Shown here: piece by piece, positions 21,239-33,900 of the stretch
Layout of the letters: each line of letters begins with the position of its first letter
Position numbering within the stretch: the stretch's first letter is position 1
Assembly (NCBI RefSeq): GCF_954871325.1
Contig: NC_088776.1
Span: forward strand, 24,848,508 to 24,912,507
Length of the DNA stretch: 64,000 nt
Source: Gordionus sp. m RMFG-2023
Lineage: Eukaryota > Nematomorpha > Gordioida > Chordodea > Parachordodidae
Direction: 5' to 3'
Notes under the pieces: model-generated
Seen by the model: the letters and a program-made list of their open reading frames with translations, nothing else
Told to the model about the DNA's origin: nothing
The model's database searches: none
Position numbers and translations under genes: made by a program

Positions 21239-22429
21239 GAGGATGTGAGACAAATCTCACAGAAATGTCATTATCAGGTCACTTTGGAATCAACAAGACA
21301 TATGATAAACTAGTTAAAAGGTATATTTACACTTGTTTCTAAATTTTTATGAATATTACTGATAAATTCAAAATTCACTTTTGAAGTGTAAAAAAGGCAT
21401 TCAGAAAGATTGGCCTGGAGTTCTCGCTGGTATTGTATTTGCCTACAATACATCAAGGCACGAATCCTCAAAATTTATGCCATATGAGATGATGTATGGC
21501 AGGCTTTACTGCCCTGTGAGGTATGATATATATATCATTATTTGTATAAAATTATTATACATATTAAATATTTATTTTTATTATTTAAGGATGATAGACC
21601 AGAAACAGTTATTGATGATCTTTCTGATTCAGACTATGACTGCAATTTCCAAAGAAGGGTAGACAATATGGGTTAATGATGCTTGGTACCTTAAGGTACC
21701 ATCTATCAAATTTGAATTTTGTTCATTTTTCATTTGGATAGGCACTACCAAATATATTCATAATATATATTTGAAAAATCGTGATTTTTGGAAAGCCTCT
21801 ATGGCCTAGTAGGCAAGAGCTTGGCTTACTTATCCTATGCTCCCGGGTTCGAATCCCAGGAATGATCATGTTTTTTTCTTATTCTAACTTGGTGGTTCCA
21901 TCCTTGGGGGGATGATATATAGAAGGCCGGACTCGACCATGTGATTCCGTATTAATATATTAAATAATAAGGGTCTTATTACATTTAAATTATTTTTGGT
22001 CGGTATTTAGCAAATTAGATTTGTATTTAAAATATTTCCATACATTCACTTGGTTGTAAGCATCATTAACCGACAATATGAAAGGCATCTTCAAGACTGC
22101 AGCAAAAAATATTATAAAGGCTCAGATAAACAGCAACGAGATTATAAACGTAATGCTGCTAAGAATGCACTCTATCACATAAATGATAAAGGGCTTGTGT
22201 GGAATAATCGTTGGGCTGACAGGAAAGGAGGGAAAATGTTGCAGCCTTGGGTAGGTCCTTATACAATTGTTAATATTGTTAATAGTAAATTTATTATTTT
22301 TTAACAAAATATTTATACATATTTAGGCAATGTAGAATTATCCTCTTCAACAGGAAAAATTTTACATATAAAGGCTAATATAAGTAATTTAAAGCACTAT
22401 ATAGAGGGGAACAAAGGTGTTATTTTTTA
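21239..22429 (+). mobile_element. fragments of a retroelement-type integrase, old and broken
   Basis: Pieces with integrase similarity lie in order on the plus strand: GHFGINKTYDKLVKR (zinc-binding region), WPGVLAGIVFAYNTSRHESS and MPYEMMYGR (late core), RWADRKGGKMLQPWVGPYTI and KANISNLKHY (C-terminal region). They resemble integrases of Ty3/gypsy kin and the host genes derived from them. The pieces are in different frames with intron-sized gaps, and most of the core is missing. No LTRs were seen. A SINE lies between two of the pieces. It is treated as a fossil, clearly older than the element at 14791-19107. Confidence 0.72.
21792..21991 (+). mobile_element. tRNA-derived SINE
   Basis: A tRNA-like head has an A box TGGCCTAGTAGG (21802-21813) and a B box GGTTCGAATCC (21846-21856), the two internal RNA polymerase III promoter parts. 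The 3' side does not pair with the 5' side as a tRNA acceptor stem would, so it is not a working tRNA gene. A body of about 130 bp follows. ATTTTTGG is found on both sides (21784-21791 and 21992-21999) and probably is the target duplication. Confidence 0.68.
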
Positions 22430-23068
22430 AATATATGAATATAACTTATGGTAAAGATATAGTCAAAAAATTGCATATTGTGAAACTATAGAAGGTAGGG
22501 TGTTCAATATCAAGGTAATATCAGTTTAGTCATAAGTGTTAATATTGCAATATATAAACTTTTAACATTACCCATAAGTCATAAATGTTAGTATCTATAT
22601 ATATAATCCTCAAAAAATGTGAATCAAATTTAGCCAATAGTTTTCTTTTAAATATTATTTGTCTAATCAAAATGATTATAGCAGTCACAGTCACAACTGT
22701 GACATTATATAGTCAATTATTTTACCTGGTAATAGTCAATTATAATTTTGTTAATATATTATGTAATATTCAACTTCTTTATTAATTATTAGACGTTCGT
22801 CCTACTTAAATAGGGAGTGATTCTTAATAATATTTAATTAATATTAACAAATTCGGAAGTATTTAAGTTATGTTAAATTGTAGTTTTAATCTCCATGATA
22901 TTTAGCGCCATCTATAATATTATATTTTATTTTAAATAGCATTATATTTCTAAGTTGAAATGTAAATATTTTGTCTTAATTGATGTCAAATATATTGTTC
23001 TTTCTATATATCTATAATTTATCTATCTATCATAGCAATTTTAAGCCAATTTAGATCATATTAGCAAA
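22430..23068. other. AT-rich stretch without recognised genes
   Basis: No gene or clear repeat was seen. A short word AGCGCCATCTA near 22911 is the only GC-bearing item. Confidence 0.45.
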
Positions 23069-23196
23069 ATGGATTTAATCTCCTATAAATCATGGAAAGC
23101 ATTTCAGAAGTATTTTGAGGCAATAGGCAGGAAGGAACATTAGTATGAAAAAAATGTTTGCAGATAATCCTACAAGAGCTAAGGAATTCAAATCTA
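23069..23196 (+). pseudogene. fragment like the N-terminus of glucose-6-phosphate isomerase
   Basis: From an ATG at 23069 the frame reads MDLISYKSWKAFQKYFEAIG to a stop at 23141-23143. A second frame starting at 23145 gives MKKMFADNPTRAKEFKS. Together these fit the first 40 or so residues of glucose-6-phosphate isomerase, where a W-x-A-L-Q-x-H-F helix is followed by L-F-A-x-D-P-x-R-x-x-x-F-S. This enzyme interconverts glucose-6-phosphate and fructose-6-phosphate in glycolysis. The frame change of one or two bases near 23141-23144 and the lack of any later part of the protein suggest a broken partial copy. A first exon of a gene continuing beyond the array is less likely. The match is from memory of the family and is short. 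Confidence 0.45.
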
Positions 23197-23356
23197 TAAT
23201 ATATATATATTCAATAAAAATCATCATAGCTTAAACATATCAAACACGCATTCATAAACCAAATCGAACCGTCATTTTCAAAAAAAGAATTTCAATACAA
23301 AAAACAATTACAAAACATATAATAATATAATAATTACAATAATTGATATTTTTTTT
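23197..23356. other. AT-rich spacer
   Basis: A short (TA)n run near 23200-23211. Nothing else was seen. Confidence 0.5.
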
Positions 23357-23454
23357 AACAGACACAACATCGAGCAAAACCTTCAATCATCAGTAAATAA
23401 TTATATTTTTTAACAGACACCACATCGAGCAAAACCATATACTTTCAATTTACA
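23357..23454 (+). repeat. 55-bp duplication related to the satellite
   Basis: AACAGACACAACATCGAGCA (23357) recurs at 23412 as AACAGACACCACATCGAGCA. The first copy runs on into ATCATCAGTAAATAATT and a T-run ending in AACAG. These words parallel the satellite monomer (ACCACCTTGAGCAAAG, then CAACAGTAAATTC, then TTTTTTTCAG), and TTTCAATTTACAC follows the second copy as in the satellite. Confidence 0.5.
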
Positions 23455-23540
23455 CATCTTAATCTTGAAGATACTGAAAATCAAGAACAAGTTGAACATT
23501 ACTGTGGGCCATTAAAATCTATTTTATTATTTTTTTTTAG

Positions 23541-23630
23541 ATTCCTACACAAGATACCATTCAACAAAACCAAACAATGGAACGTTTCATACTACCAAAA
23601 TCTAAAGAAGGCATTATTGCTTCAACAAGA
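23541..23630 (+). CDS. exon-like segment A of the 592-bp repeat
   Basis: Ninety bases bounded by a T-run ending in TTAG and by GTAAAT read as 30 open codons, IPTQDTIQQNQTMERFILPK and SKEGIIASTR. Equal copies occur at 24133-24222 and 24723-24812. It is phase 0 on both sides. No family is recognised. Confidence 0.4.
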
Positions 23631-23847
23631 GTAAATTTTATATTTTTAAGATGTGATTCCGAAATATATATTTATTAGGTGAGGGGCTATTCTAATATTT
23701 TCCATTATTTTTTATAAATATGTTTATGAAGTATATATTTAGTAATTTTATTTTATGTCCACAATAATAAATATTTTAAACTAAACTTATTTTTATAAAA
23801 TTGAGTAATTCCTATATTTTTAAATTTTAATAATAAATCAACATAAG

Positions 23848-24039
23848 GAGAAAGCTAGAAAGAGACAGGCACTTTGTCGTATCAAGAAAAGGAACGAACA
23901 AAGTCTTATTCCTACAACATCCAACCATCTTGAAGATACTGGAAATAAACAATTTGCTTCAACATCCAATCATCTTGAAGATACTGAAAATCAAGAACAA
24001 GTTGAACTAAAAATTAGATTGCAAATCTTATATTGCTGA
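23848..24039 (+). CDS. exon-like segment B of the 592-bp repeat
   Basis: After ACATAAG the frame gives 63 codons and a stop: EKARKRQALCRIKKRNEQSL, a basic start that could be a nuclear localisation signal, then a twice-repeated SNHLEDT motif and an acidic end. A copy lies at 24440-24631. If segment A were spliced to it, the phase would fit. Function unknown. Confidence 0.4.
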   Translation, partial: EKARKRQALCRIKKRNEQSLIPTTSNHLEDTGNKQFASTSNHLEDTENQEQVELKIRLQILYC

Positions 24040-24948
24040 TAAGTTTCAGCAGATAGAGGAATTATTATAATTGCCTTCCAAAAACTAAAAATACTGTGGG
24101 CCATTAAAATATATTTTTTTATTTTTTTTTAGATTCCTACACAAGATACCATTCAACAAAACCAAACAATGGAACGTTTCATACTACCAAAATCTAAAGA
24201 AGGCATTATTGCTTCAACAAGAGTAAATTTTATATTTTTAAGATGTGATTCCGAAATATATACTTATTAGGTGAGGGGCTATTCTAATATTTTCCATTAT
24301 TTTTTATAAATATGTTTATGAAGTATATATTTAGTAATTTTATTTTATGTCCACAATAATAAATATTTTAAAATAAACTTATTTTTATAAAATTGAGTAA
24401 TTCTTATATTTTTAAATTTTAATAATAAATTAACATAAGGAGAAAGCTAGAAAGAGACAGGCACTTTGTCGTATCAAGAAAAGGAACGAACAAAGTCTTA
24501 TTCCTACAACATCCAACCATCTTGAAGATACTGGAAATAAACAATTTGCTTCAACATCCAATCATCTTGAAGATACTGAAAATCAAGAACAAGTTGAACT
24601 AAAAATTAGATTGCAAATCTTATATTGCTGATAAGTTTCAGCAGATAGAGGAATTATTATAATTGCCCTTCAAAAATTAAAAATACTGTGGGCCATTAAA
24701 ATCTATTTATTATTTTTTTTAGATTCCTACACATGATACCATTCAACAAAACCAAACAATGGAACGTTTCATACTACCAAAATCTAAAGAAGGCATTATT
24801 GCTTCAACAAGAGTAAATTTTATATTTTTTTTAATTTGTATTGTATGTTAGCTGATCAGATTTTTCCTATCTTATAAGATGTGATTCCGAAATCTATATT
24901 TATTAGGTGAGGGGCTATTCTAATATTTTCCATTAATCACAACATCAT

Positions 24949-27900
24949 CTTCAAAAACGAAACCACCTTGAGCAAAGAAAAGAGAACTTCTTCACCATCG
25001 CTAAACCATCTTCCTCACCAACAACAGTATATTCTATTTTATAATTTCAATTTACACGTTTTATTTCAGGTTATTTACGGCAAACTACGAACAAGGAAAT
25101 CACAACATCATCTTCAAAATCGAAACCACCTTGAGCAAAGAAAAGAGAACTTCTTCACCATCGCTACCAACAACAGTAAATTCTATTTTATAATTTCAAT
25201 TTACACGTTTTTTTTCAGGTTATTTACGGCAAACTACGAGCAAGGAAATTACAACATCATCTTCAAAAACGAAACCAACTTGAGCAAAGAAAAGAGAACT
25301 TCTTCACCATCGCTAAACCATCTTCCTCACCAACAACAGTATATTCTATTTAATTTCAATTTACATGTTTTATTTCAGGTTATTTACGGCAAACTACGAG
25401 CAAGGAAATCACAACATCATCTTCAAAAACGAAACCACCTTGAGCAAAGAAAAGAGAACTTCTTCACCATCGCTAAACCATCTTCCTCACCAACAACAGT
25501 ATATTCTATTTTATAATTTCAATTTACACGTTTTATTTCAGGTTATTTACGGCAAACTACGAACAAGGAAATCACAACATCATCTTCAAAAACGAAACCA
25601 CCTTGAGCAAAGAAAAGAGAACTTCTTCACCATCGCTACCAACAACAGTAAATTCTATTTTATAATTTCAATTTACACGTTTTTTTTCAGGTTATTTACG
25701 GCAAACTACGAACAAGGAAATCACAACATAATCTTCAAAAACGAAACCACCTTGAGCAAAGAAAAGAGAACTTCTTCACCATCGCTACCAACAACAGTAA
25801 ATTCTATTTTATAATTTCAATTTACACGTTTTATTTCAGGTTATTTACGGCAAACTAGCAAGGAAATCACAACATCATCTTCAAAAACGAAACCACCTTG
25901 AGCAAAGAAAAGAGAACTTCTTCACCATCGCTAAACCATCTTCCTCAACAACAACAGTATATTCTATTTTATAATTTCAATTTACACGTTTTATTTCAGG
26001 TTATTTACGGCAAACTACGAACAAGGAAATCACAACATCATCTTCAAAATCGAAACCACCTTGAGCAAAGAAAAGAGAACTTCTTCACCATCGCTACCAA
26101 CAACAGTAAATTCTATTTTATAATTTCAATTTACACGTTTTTTTTCAGGTTATTTACGGCAAACTACGAGCAAGGAAATTACAACATCATCTTCAAAAAC
26201 GAAACCAACTTGAGCAAAGAAAAGAGAACTTCTTCACCATCGCTAAACCATCTTCCTCACCAACAACAGTATATTCTATTTAATTTCAATTTACATGTTT
26301 TATTTCAGGTTATTTACGGCAAACTACGATCAAGGAAATCACAACATCATCTTCAAAAACGAAACCACCTTGAGCAAAGAAAAGAGAACTTCTTCACCAT
26401 CGCTAAACCATCTTCCTCACCAACAACAGTATATTCTATTTTATAATTTCAATTTACACGTTTTATTTCAGATTATTTACGGCAAACTACGAACAAGGAA
26501 ATCACAACATCATCTTCAAAAACGAAACCACCTTGAGTAAAGAAAAGAGAACTTCTTCACCATCGCTAAACAATCTTCCTCACCAACAACAGTATATTCT
26601 ATTTTATAATTTCAATTTACACGTTTTATTTCAGGTTATTTACGGCAAACTACGAGCAAGGAAATTACAACATCATCTTCAAAAACGAAACCACCTTGAG
26701 CAAAGAAAAGAGAACTTCTTCACCATCGCTACCAACAACAGTAAATTCTATTTTATAATTTCAATTTACACGTTTTTTTTCAGGTTATTTACGGCAAACT
26801 ACGAGCAAGGAAATTACAACATCATCTTCAAAAACGAAACCAACTTGAGCAAAGAAAAGAGAACTTCTTCACCATCGCTAAACCATCTTCCTCACCAACA
26901 ACAGTATATTCTATTTAATTTCAATTTACATGCTTTATTTCAGGTTATTTACGGCAAACTACGAGCAAGGAAATCACAACATCATCTTCAAAAACGAAAC
27001 CACCTTGAGCAAAGAAAAGAGAACTTCTTCACCATCGCTAAACCATCTTCCTCACCAACAACAGTATATTCTATTTTATAATTTCAATTTACACGTTTTT
27101 TTTTCAGGTTATTTACGGCAAACTACGAGCAAGGAAATTACAACAACATCTTTAAAAATGAAACCAACTTGAGCAAAGAAAAGAGAACTTCTTCACCATC
27201 GCTAAACCATCTTCCTCACCAACAACAGTATATTCTATTTTATAATTTCAATTTACACGTTTTATTTCAGGTTATTTACGGCAAACTACGAACAAGGAAA
27301 TCACAACATCATCTTCAAAAACGAAACCACCTTGAGCAAAGAAAAGAGAACTTCTTCACCATCGCTACCAACAACAGTAAATTCTATTTTATAATTTCAA
27401 TTTACACGTTTTTTTTCAGGTTATTTACGGCAAACTACGAACAAGGAAATCACAACATAATCTTCAAAAACGAAACCACCTTGAGCAAAGAAAAGAGAAC
27501 TTCTTCACCATCGCTACCAACAACAGTAAATTCTATTTTATAATTTCAATTTACACGTTTTATTTCAGGTTATTTACGGCAAACTAGCAAGGAAATCACA
27601 ACATCATCTTCAAAAACGAAACCACCTTGAGCAAAGAAAAGAGAACTTCTTCACCATCGCTAAACCATCTTCCTCACCAACAACAGTATATTCTATTTTA
27701 TAATTTCAATTTACACGTTTTATTTCAGGTTATTTACGGCAAACTACGAACAAGGAAATCACAACATCATCTTCAAAATCGAAACCACCTTGAGCAAAGA
27801 AAAGAGAACTTCTTCACCATCGCTACCAACAACAGTAAATTCTATTTTATAATTTCAATTTACACGTTTTTTTTCAGGTTATTTACTGCAAACTACGAGC

Positions 27901-30900
27901 AAGGAAATTACAACATCATCTTCAAAAACGAAACCAACTTGAGCAAAGAAAAGAGAACTTCTTCACCATCGCTAAACCATCTTCCTCACCAACAACAGTA
28001 TATTCTATTTAATTTCAATTTACATGTTTTATTTCAGGTTATTTACGGCAAACTACGAGCAAGGAAATCACAACATCATCTTCAAAAACGAAACCACCTT
28101 GAGCAAAGAAAAGAGAACTTCTTCACCATCGCTAAACCATCTTCCTCACCAACAACAGTATATTCTATTTTATAATTTCAATTTACACGTTTTATTTCAG
28201 GTTATTTACGGCAAACTACGAACAAGGAAATCACAACATCATCTTCAAAAACGAAACCACCTTGAGCAAAGAAAAGAGAACTTCTTCACCATCGCTAAAC
28301 CATCTTCCTCACCAACAACAGTATATTCTATTTTATAATTTCAATTTACACGTTTTATTTCAGGTTATTTACGGCAAACTACGAACAAGGAAATCACAAC
28401 ATAATCTTCAAAAACGAAACCACCTTGAGCAAAGAAAAGAGAACTTCTTCACCATCGCTACCAACAACAGTAAATTCTATTTTATAATTTCAATTTACAC
28501 GTTTTATTTCAGGTTATTTACGGCAAACTAGCAAGGAAATCACAACATCATCTTCAAAAACGAAACCACCTTGAGCAAAGAAAAGAGAACTTCTTCACCA
28601 TCGCTAAACCATCTTCCTCAACAACAACAGTATATTCTATTTTATAATTTCAATTTACACGTTTTATTTCAGGTTATTTACGGCAAACTACGAACAAGGA
28701 AATCACAACATCATCTTCAAAATCGAAACCACCTTGAGCAAAGAAAAGAGAACTTCTTCACCATCGCTACCAACAACAGTAAATTCTATTTTATAATTTC
28801 AATTTACACGTTTTTTTTCAGGTTATTTACGGCAAACTACGAGCAAGGAAATTACAACATCATCTTCAAAAACGAAACCAACTTGAGCAAAGAAAAGAGA
28901 ACTTCTTCACCATCGCTAAACCATCTTCCTCACCAACAACAGTATATTCTATTTAATTTCAATTTACATGTTTTATTTCGTTATTTACGGCAAACTACGA
29001 GCAAGGAAATCACAACATCATCTTCAAAAACGAAACCACCTTGAGCAAAGAAAAGAGAACTTCTTCACCATCGCTAAACCATCTTCCTCACCAACAACAG
29101 TATATTCTATTTTATAATTTCAATTTACACGTTTTATTTCAGGTTATTTACGGCAAACTACGAACAAGGAAATCACAACATCATCTTCAAAAACGAAACC
29201 ACCTTGAGTAAAGAAAAGAGAACTTCTTCACCATCGCTAAACAATCTTCCTCACCAACAACAGTATATTCTATTTTATAATTTCAATTTACACGTTTTAT
29301 TTCAGGTTATTTACGGCAAACTACGAGCAAGGAAATTACAACATCATCTTCAAAAACGAAACCACCTTGAGCAAAGAAAAGAGAACTTCTTCACCATCGC
29401 TACCAACAACAGTAAATTCTATTTTATAATTTCAATTTACACGTTTTTTTTCAGGTTATTTACGGCAAACTACGAGCAAGGAAATTACAACATCATCTTC
29501 AAAAACGAAACCAACTTGAGCAAAGAAAAGAGAACTTCTTCACCATAGCTAAACCATCTTCCTCACCAACAACAGTATATTCTATTTTATAATTTCAATT
29601 TACACGTTTTATTTCAGGTTATTTACGGCAAACTACGAACAAGGAAATCACAACATCATCTTCAAAAACGAAACCACCTTGAGCAAAGAAAAGAGAACTT
29701 CTTCACCATCGCTAAACCATCTTCCTCACCAACAACAGTATATTCTATTTTATAATTTCAATTTACACGTTTTATTTCAGGTTATTTACGGCAAACTACG
29801 AACAAGGAATTCACAACATCATCTTCAAAAACGAAACCACCTTGAGCAAAGAAAAGAGAACTTCTTCACCATCGCTACCAACAACAGTAAATTCTATTTT
29901 ATAATTTCAATTTACACGTTTTTTTTCAGGTTATTTACGGCAAACTACGAACAAGGAAATCACAACATAATCTTCAAAAACGAAACCACCTTGAGCAAAG
30001 AAAAGAGAACTTCTTCACCATTGCTACCAACAACAGTAAATTCTATTTTATAATTTCAATTTACACGTTTTATTTCAGGTTATTTACGGCAAACTACGAG
30101 CAAGGAAATCACAACATCATCTTCAAAAACGAAACCACCTTGAGCAAAGAAAAGAGAACTTCTTCACCATCGCTAAACCATCTTCCTCACCAACAACAGT
30201 ATATTCTAATTTATAATTTCAATTTACACGTTTTATTTCAGGTTATTTACGGCAAACTACGAACAAGGAAATCACAACATCATCTTCAAAATCAAAACCA
30301 CTTTGAGCAAAGAAAAGAGAACTTCTTCACCATCGCTACCAACAACAGTAAATTCTATTTTATAATTTCAATTTACACGTTTTTTTTCAGGTTATTTACG
30401 GCAAACTACGAGCAAGGAAATTACAACATCATCTTCAAAAACGAAACCAACTTGAGCAAAGAAAAGAGAACTTCTTCACCATCGCTAAACCATCTTCCTC
30501 ACCAACAACAGTATATTCTATTTAATTTCAATTTACATGTTTTATTTCAGGTTATTTACGGCAAACTACGAGCAAGGAAATCACAACATCATCTTCAAAA
30601 ACGAAACCACCTTGAGCAAAGAAAAGAGAACTTCTTCACCATCGCTAAACCATCTTCCTCACCAACAACAGTATATTCTATTTTATAATTTCAATTTACA
30701 CGTTTTATTTCAGGTTATTTACGGCAAACTACGAACAAGGAAATCACAACATCATCTTCAAAAACGAAACCACCTTGAGTAAAGAAAAGAGAACTTCTTC
30801 ACCATCGCTAAACAATCTTCCTCACCAACAACAGTATATTCTATTTTATAATTTCAATTTACACGTTTTATTTCAGGTTATTTACGGCAAACTACGAGCA

Positions 30901-33900
30901 AGGAAATTACAACATCATCTTCAAAAACGAAACCACCTTGAGCAAAGAAAAGAGAACTTCTTCACCATCGCTACCAACAACAGTAAATTCTATTTTATAA
31001 TTTCAATTTACACGTTTTTTTTCAGGTTATTTACGGCAAACTACGAGCAAGGAAATTACAACATCATCTTCAAAAACGAAACCAACTTGAGCAAAGAAAA
31101 GAGAACTTCTTCACCATAGCTAAACCACTTCAAAAACGAAACCACCTTGAGCAAAGAAAAGAGAACTTCTTCACCATCGCTAAACCATCTTCCTCACCAA
31201 CAACAGTATATTCTATTTTATAATTTCAATTTACACGTTTTATTTCAGGTTATTTACGGCAAACTACGAACAAGGAAATCACAACATCATCTTCAAAATC
31301 GAAACCACCTTGAGCAAAGAAAAGAGAACTTCTTCACCATCGCTACCAACAACAGTAAATTCTATTTTATAATTTCAATTTACACGTTTTTTTTCAGGTT
31401 ATTTACGGCAAACTACGAGCAAGGAAATTACAACATCATCTTCAAAAACGAAACCAACTTGAGCAAAGAAAAGAGAACTTCTTCACCATCGCTAAACCAT
31501 CTTCCTCACCAACAACAGTATATTCTATTTAATTTCAATTTACATGTTTTATTTCAGGTTATTTACGGCAAACTACGAGCAAGGAAATCACAACATCATC
31601 TTCAAAAACGAAACCACCTTGAGCAAAGAAAAGAGAACTTCTTCACCATCGCTAAACCATCTTCCTCACCAACAACAGTATATTCTATTTTATAATTTCA
31701 ATTTACACGTTTTATTTCAGGTTATTTACGGCAAACTACGAACAAGGAAATCACAACATCATCTTCAAAAACGAAACCACCTTGAGCAAAGAAAAGAGAA
31801 CTTCTTCACCATCGCTACCAACAACAGTAAATTCTATTTTATAATTTCAATTTACACGTTTTTTTTCAGGTTATTTACGGCAAACTACGAACAAGGAAAT
31901 CACAACATAATCTTCAAAAACGAAACCACCTTGAGCAAAGAAAAGAGAACTTCTTCACCATCGCTACCAACAACAGTAAATTCTATTTTATAATTTCAAT
32001 TTACACGTTTTATTTCAGGTTATTTACGGCAAACTAGCAAGGAAATCACAACATCATCTTCAAAAACGAAACCACCTTGAGCAAAGAAAAGAGAACTTCT
32101 TCACCATCGCTAAACCATCTTCCTCAACAACAACAGTATATTCTATTTTATAATTTCAATTTACACGTTTTATTTCAGGTTATTTACGGCAAACTACGAA
32201 CAAGGAAATCACAACATCATCTTCAAAATCGAAACCACCTTGAGCAAAGAAAAGAGAACTTCTTCACCATCGCTACCAACAACAGTAAATTCTATTTTAT
32301 AATTTCAATTTACACGTTTTTTTTCAGGTTATTTACGGCAAACTACGAGCAAGGAAATTACAACATCATCTTCAAAAACGAAACCAACTTGAGCAAAGAA
32401 AAGAGAACTTCTTCACCATCGCTAAACCATCTTCCTCACCAACAACAGTATATTCTATTTAATTTCAATTTACATGTTTTATTTCAGGTTATTTACGGCA
32501 AACTACGATCAAGGAAATCACAACATCATCTTCAAAAACGAAACCACCTTGAGCAAAGAAAAGAGAACTTCTTCACCATCGCTAAACCATCTTCCTCACC
32601 AACAACAGTATATTCTATTTTATAATTTCAATTTACACGTTTTATTTCAGATTATTTACGGCAAACTACGAACAAGGAAATCACAACATCATCTTCAAAA
32701 ACGAAACCACCTTGAGTAAAGAAAAGAGAACTTCTTCACCATCGCTAAACAATCTTCCTCACCAACAACAGTATATTCTATTTTATAATTTCAATTTACA
32801 CGTTTTATTTCAGGTTATTTACGGCAAACTACGAGCAAGGAAATTACAACATCATCTTCAAAAACGAAACCACCTTGAGCAAAGAAAAGAGAACTTCTTC
32901 ACCATCGCTACCAACAACAGTAAATTCTATTTTATAATTTCAATTTACACGTTTTTTTTCAGGTTATTTACGGCAAACTACGAGCAAGGAAATTACAACA
33001 TCATCTTCAAAAACGAAACCAACTTGAGCAAAGAAAAGAGAACTTCTTCACCATCGCTAAACCATCTTCCTCACCAACAACAGTATATTCTATTTAATTT
33101 CAATTTACATGCTTTATTTCAGGTTATTTACGGCAAACTACGAGCAAGGAAATCACAACATCATCTTCAAAAACGAAACCACCTTGAGCAAAGAAAAGAG
33201 AACTTCTTCACCATCGCTAAACCATCTTCCTCACCAACAACAGTATATTCTATTTTATAATTTCAATTTACACGTTTTTTTTTCAGGTTATTTACGGCAA
33301 ACTACGAGCAAGGAAATTACAACAACATCTTTAAAAATGAAACCAACTTGAGCAAAGAAAAGAGAACTTCTTCACCATCGCTAAACCATCTTCCTCACCA
33401 ACAACAGTATATTCTATTTTATAATTTCAATTTACACGTTTTATTTCAGGTTATTTACGGCAAACTACGAACAAGGAAATCACAACATCATCTTCAAAAA
33501 CGAAACCACCTTGAGCAAAGAAAAGAGAACTTCTTCACCATCGCTACCAACAACAGTAAATTCTATTTTATAATTTCAATTTACACGTTTTTTTTCAGGT
33601 TATTTACGGCAAACTACGAACAAGGAAATCACAACATAATCTTCAAAAACGAAACCACCTTGAGCAAAGAAAAGAGAACTTCTTCACCATCGCTACCAAC
33701 AACAGTAAATTCTATTTTATAATTTCAATTTACACGTTTTATTTCAGGTTATTTACGGCAAACTAGCAAGGAAATCACAACATCATCTTCAAAAACGAAA
33801 CCACCTTGAGCAAAGAAAAGAGAACTTCTTCACCATCGCTAAACCATCTTCCTCACCAACAACAGTATATTCTATTTTATAATTTCAATTTACACGTTTT

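Larger units (their letters stand above)
23455..24935 (+). repeat. 590/592-bp tandem repeat, two full and two partial copies
   Basis: Units starting ATTCCTACACAAGATACC begin at 23541, 24133 and 24723. A truncated unit precedes them (from about 23455). The third is cut short, carries an extra segment near 24830-24880, and abuts the satellite at 24935/24936. The two full copies are very similar. Each contains two exon-like segments described separately. Confidence 0.92.

Noticed and set aside
21796-21870. Functional tRNA gene
   Set aside because: A and B boxes are present, but the 3' side does not pair with the 5' acceptor strand and a SINE-like body follows.
22911-22923. AGCGCCATCTA as a CTCF-type insulator site
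   Set aside because: A single short match with no supporting context. It could be chance.
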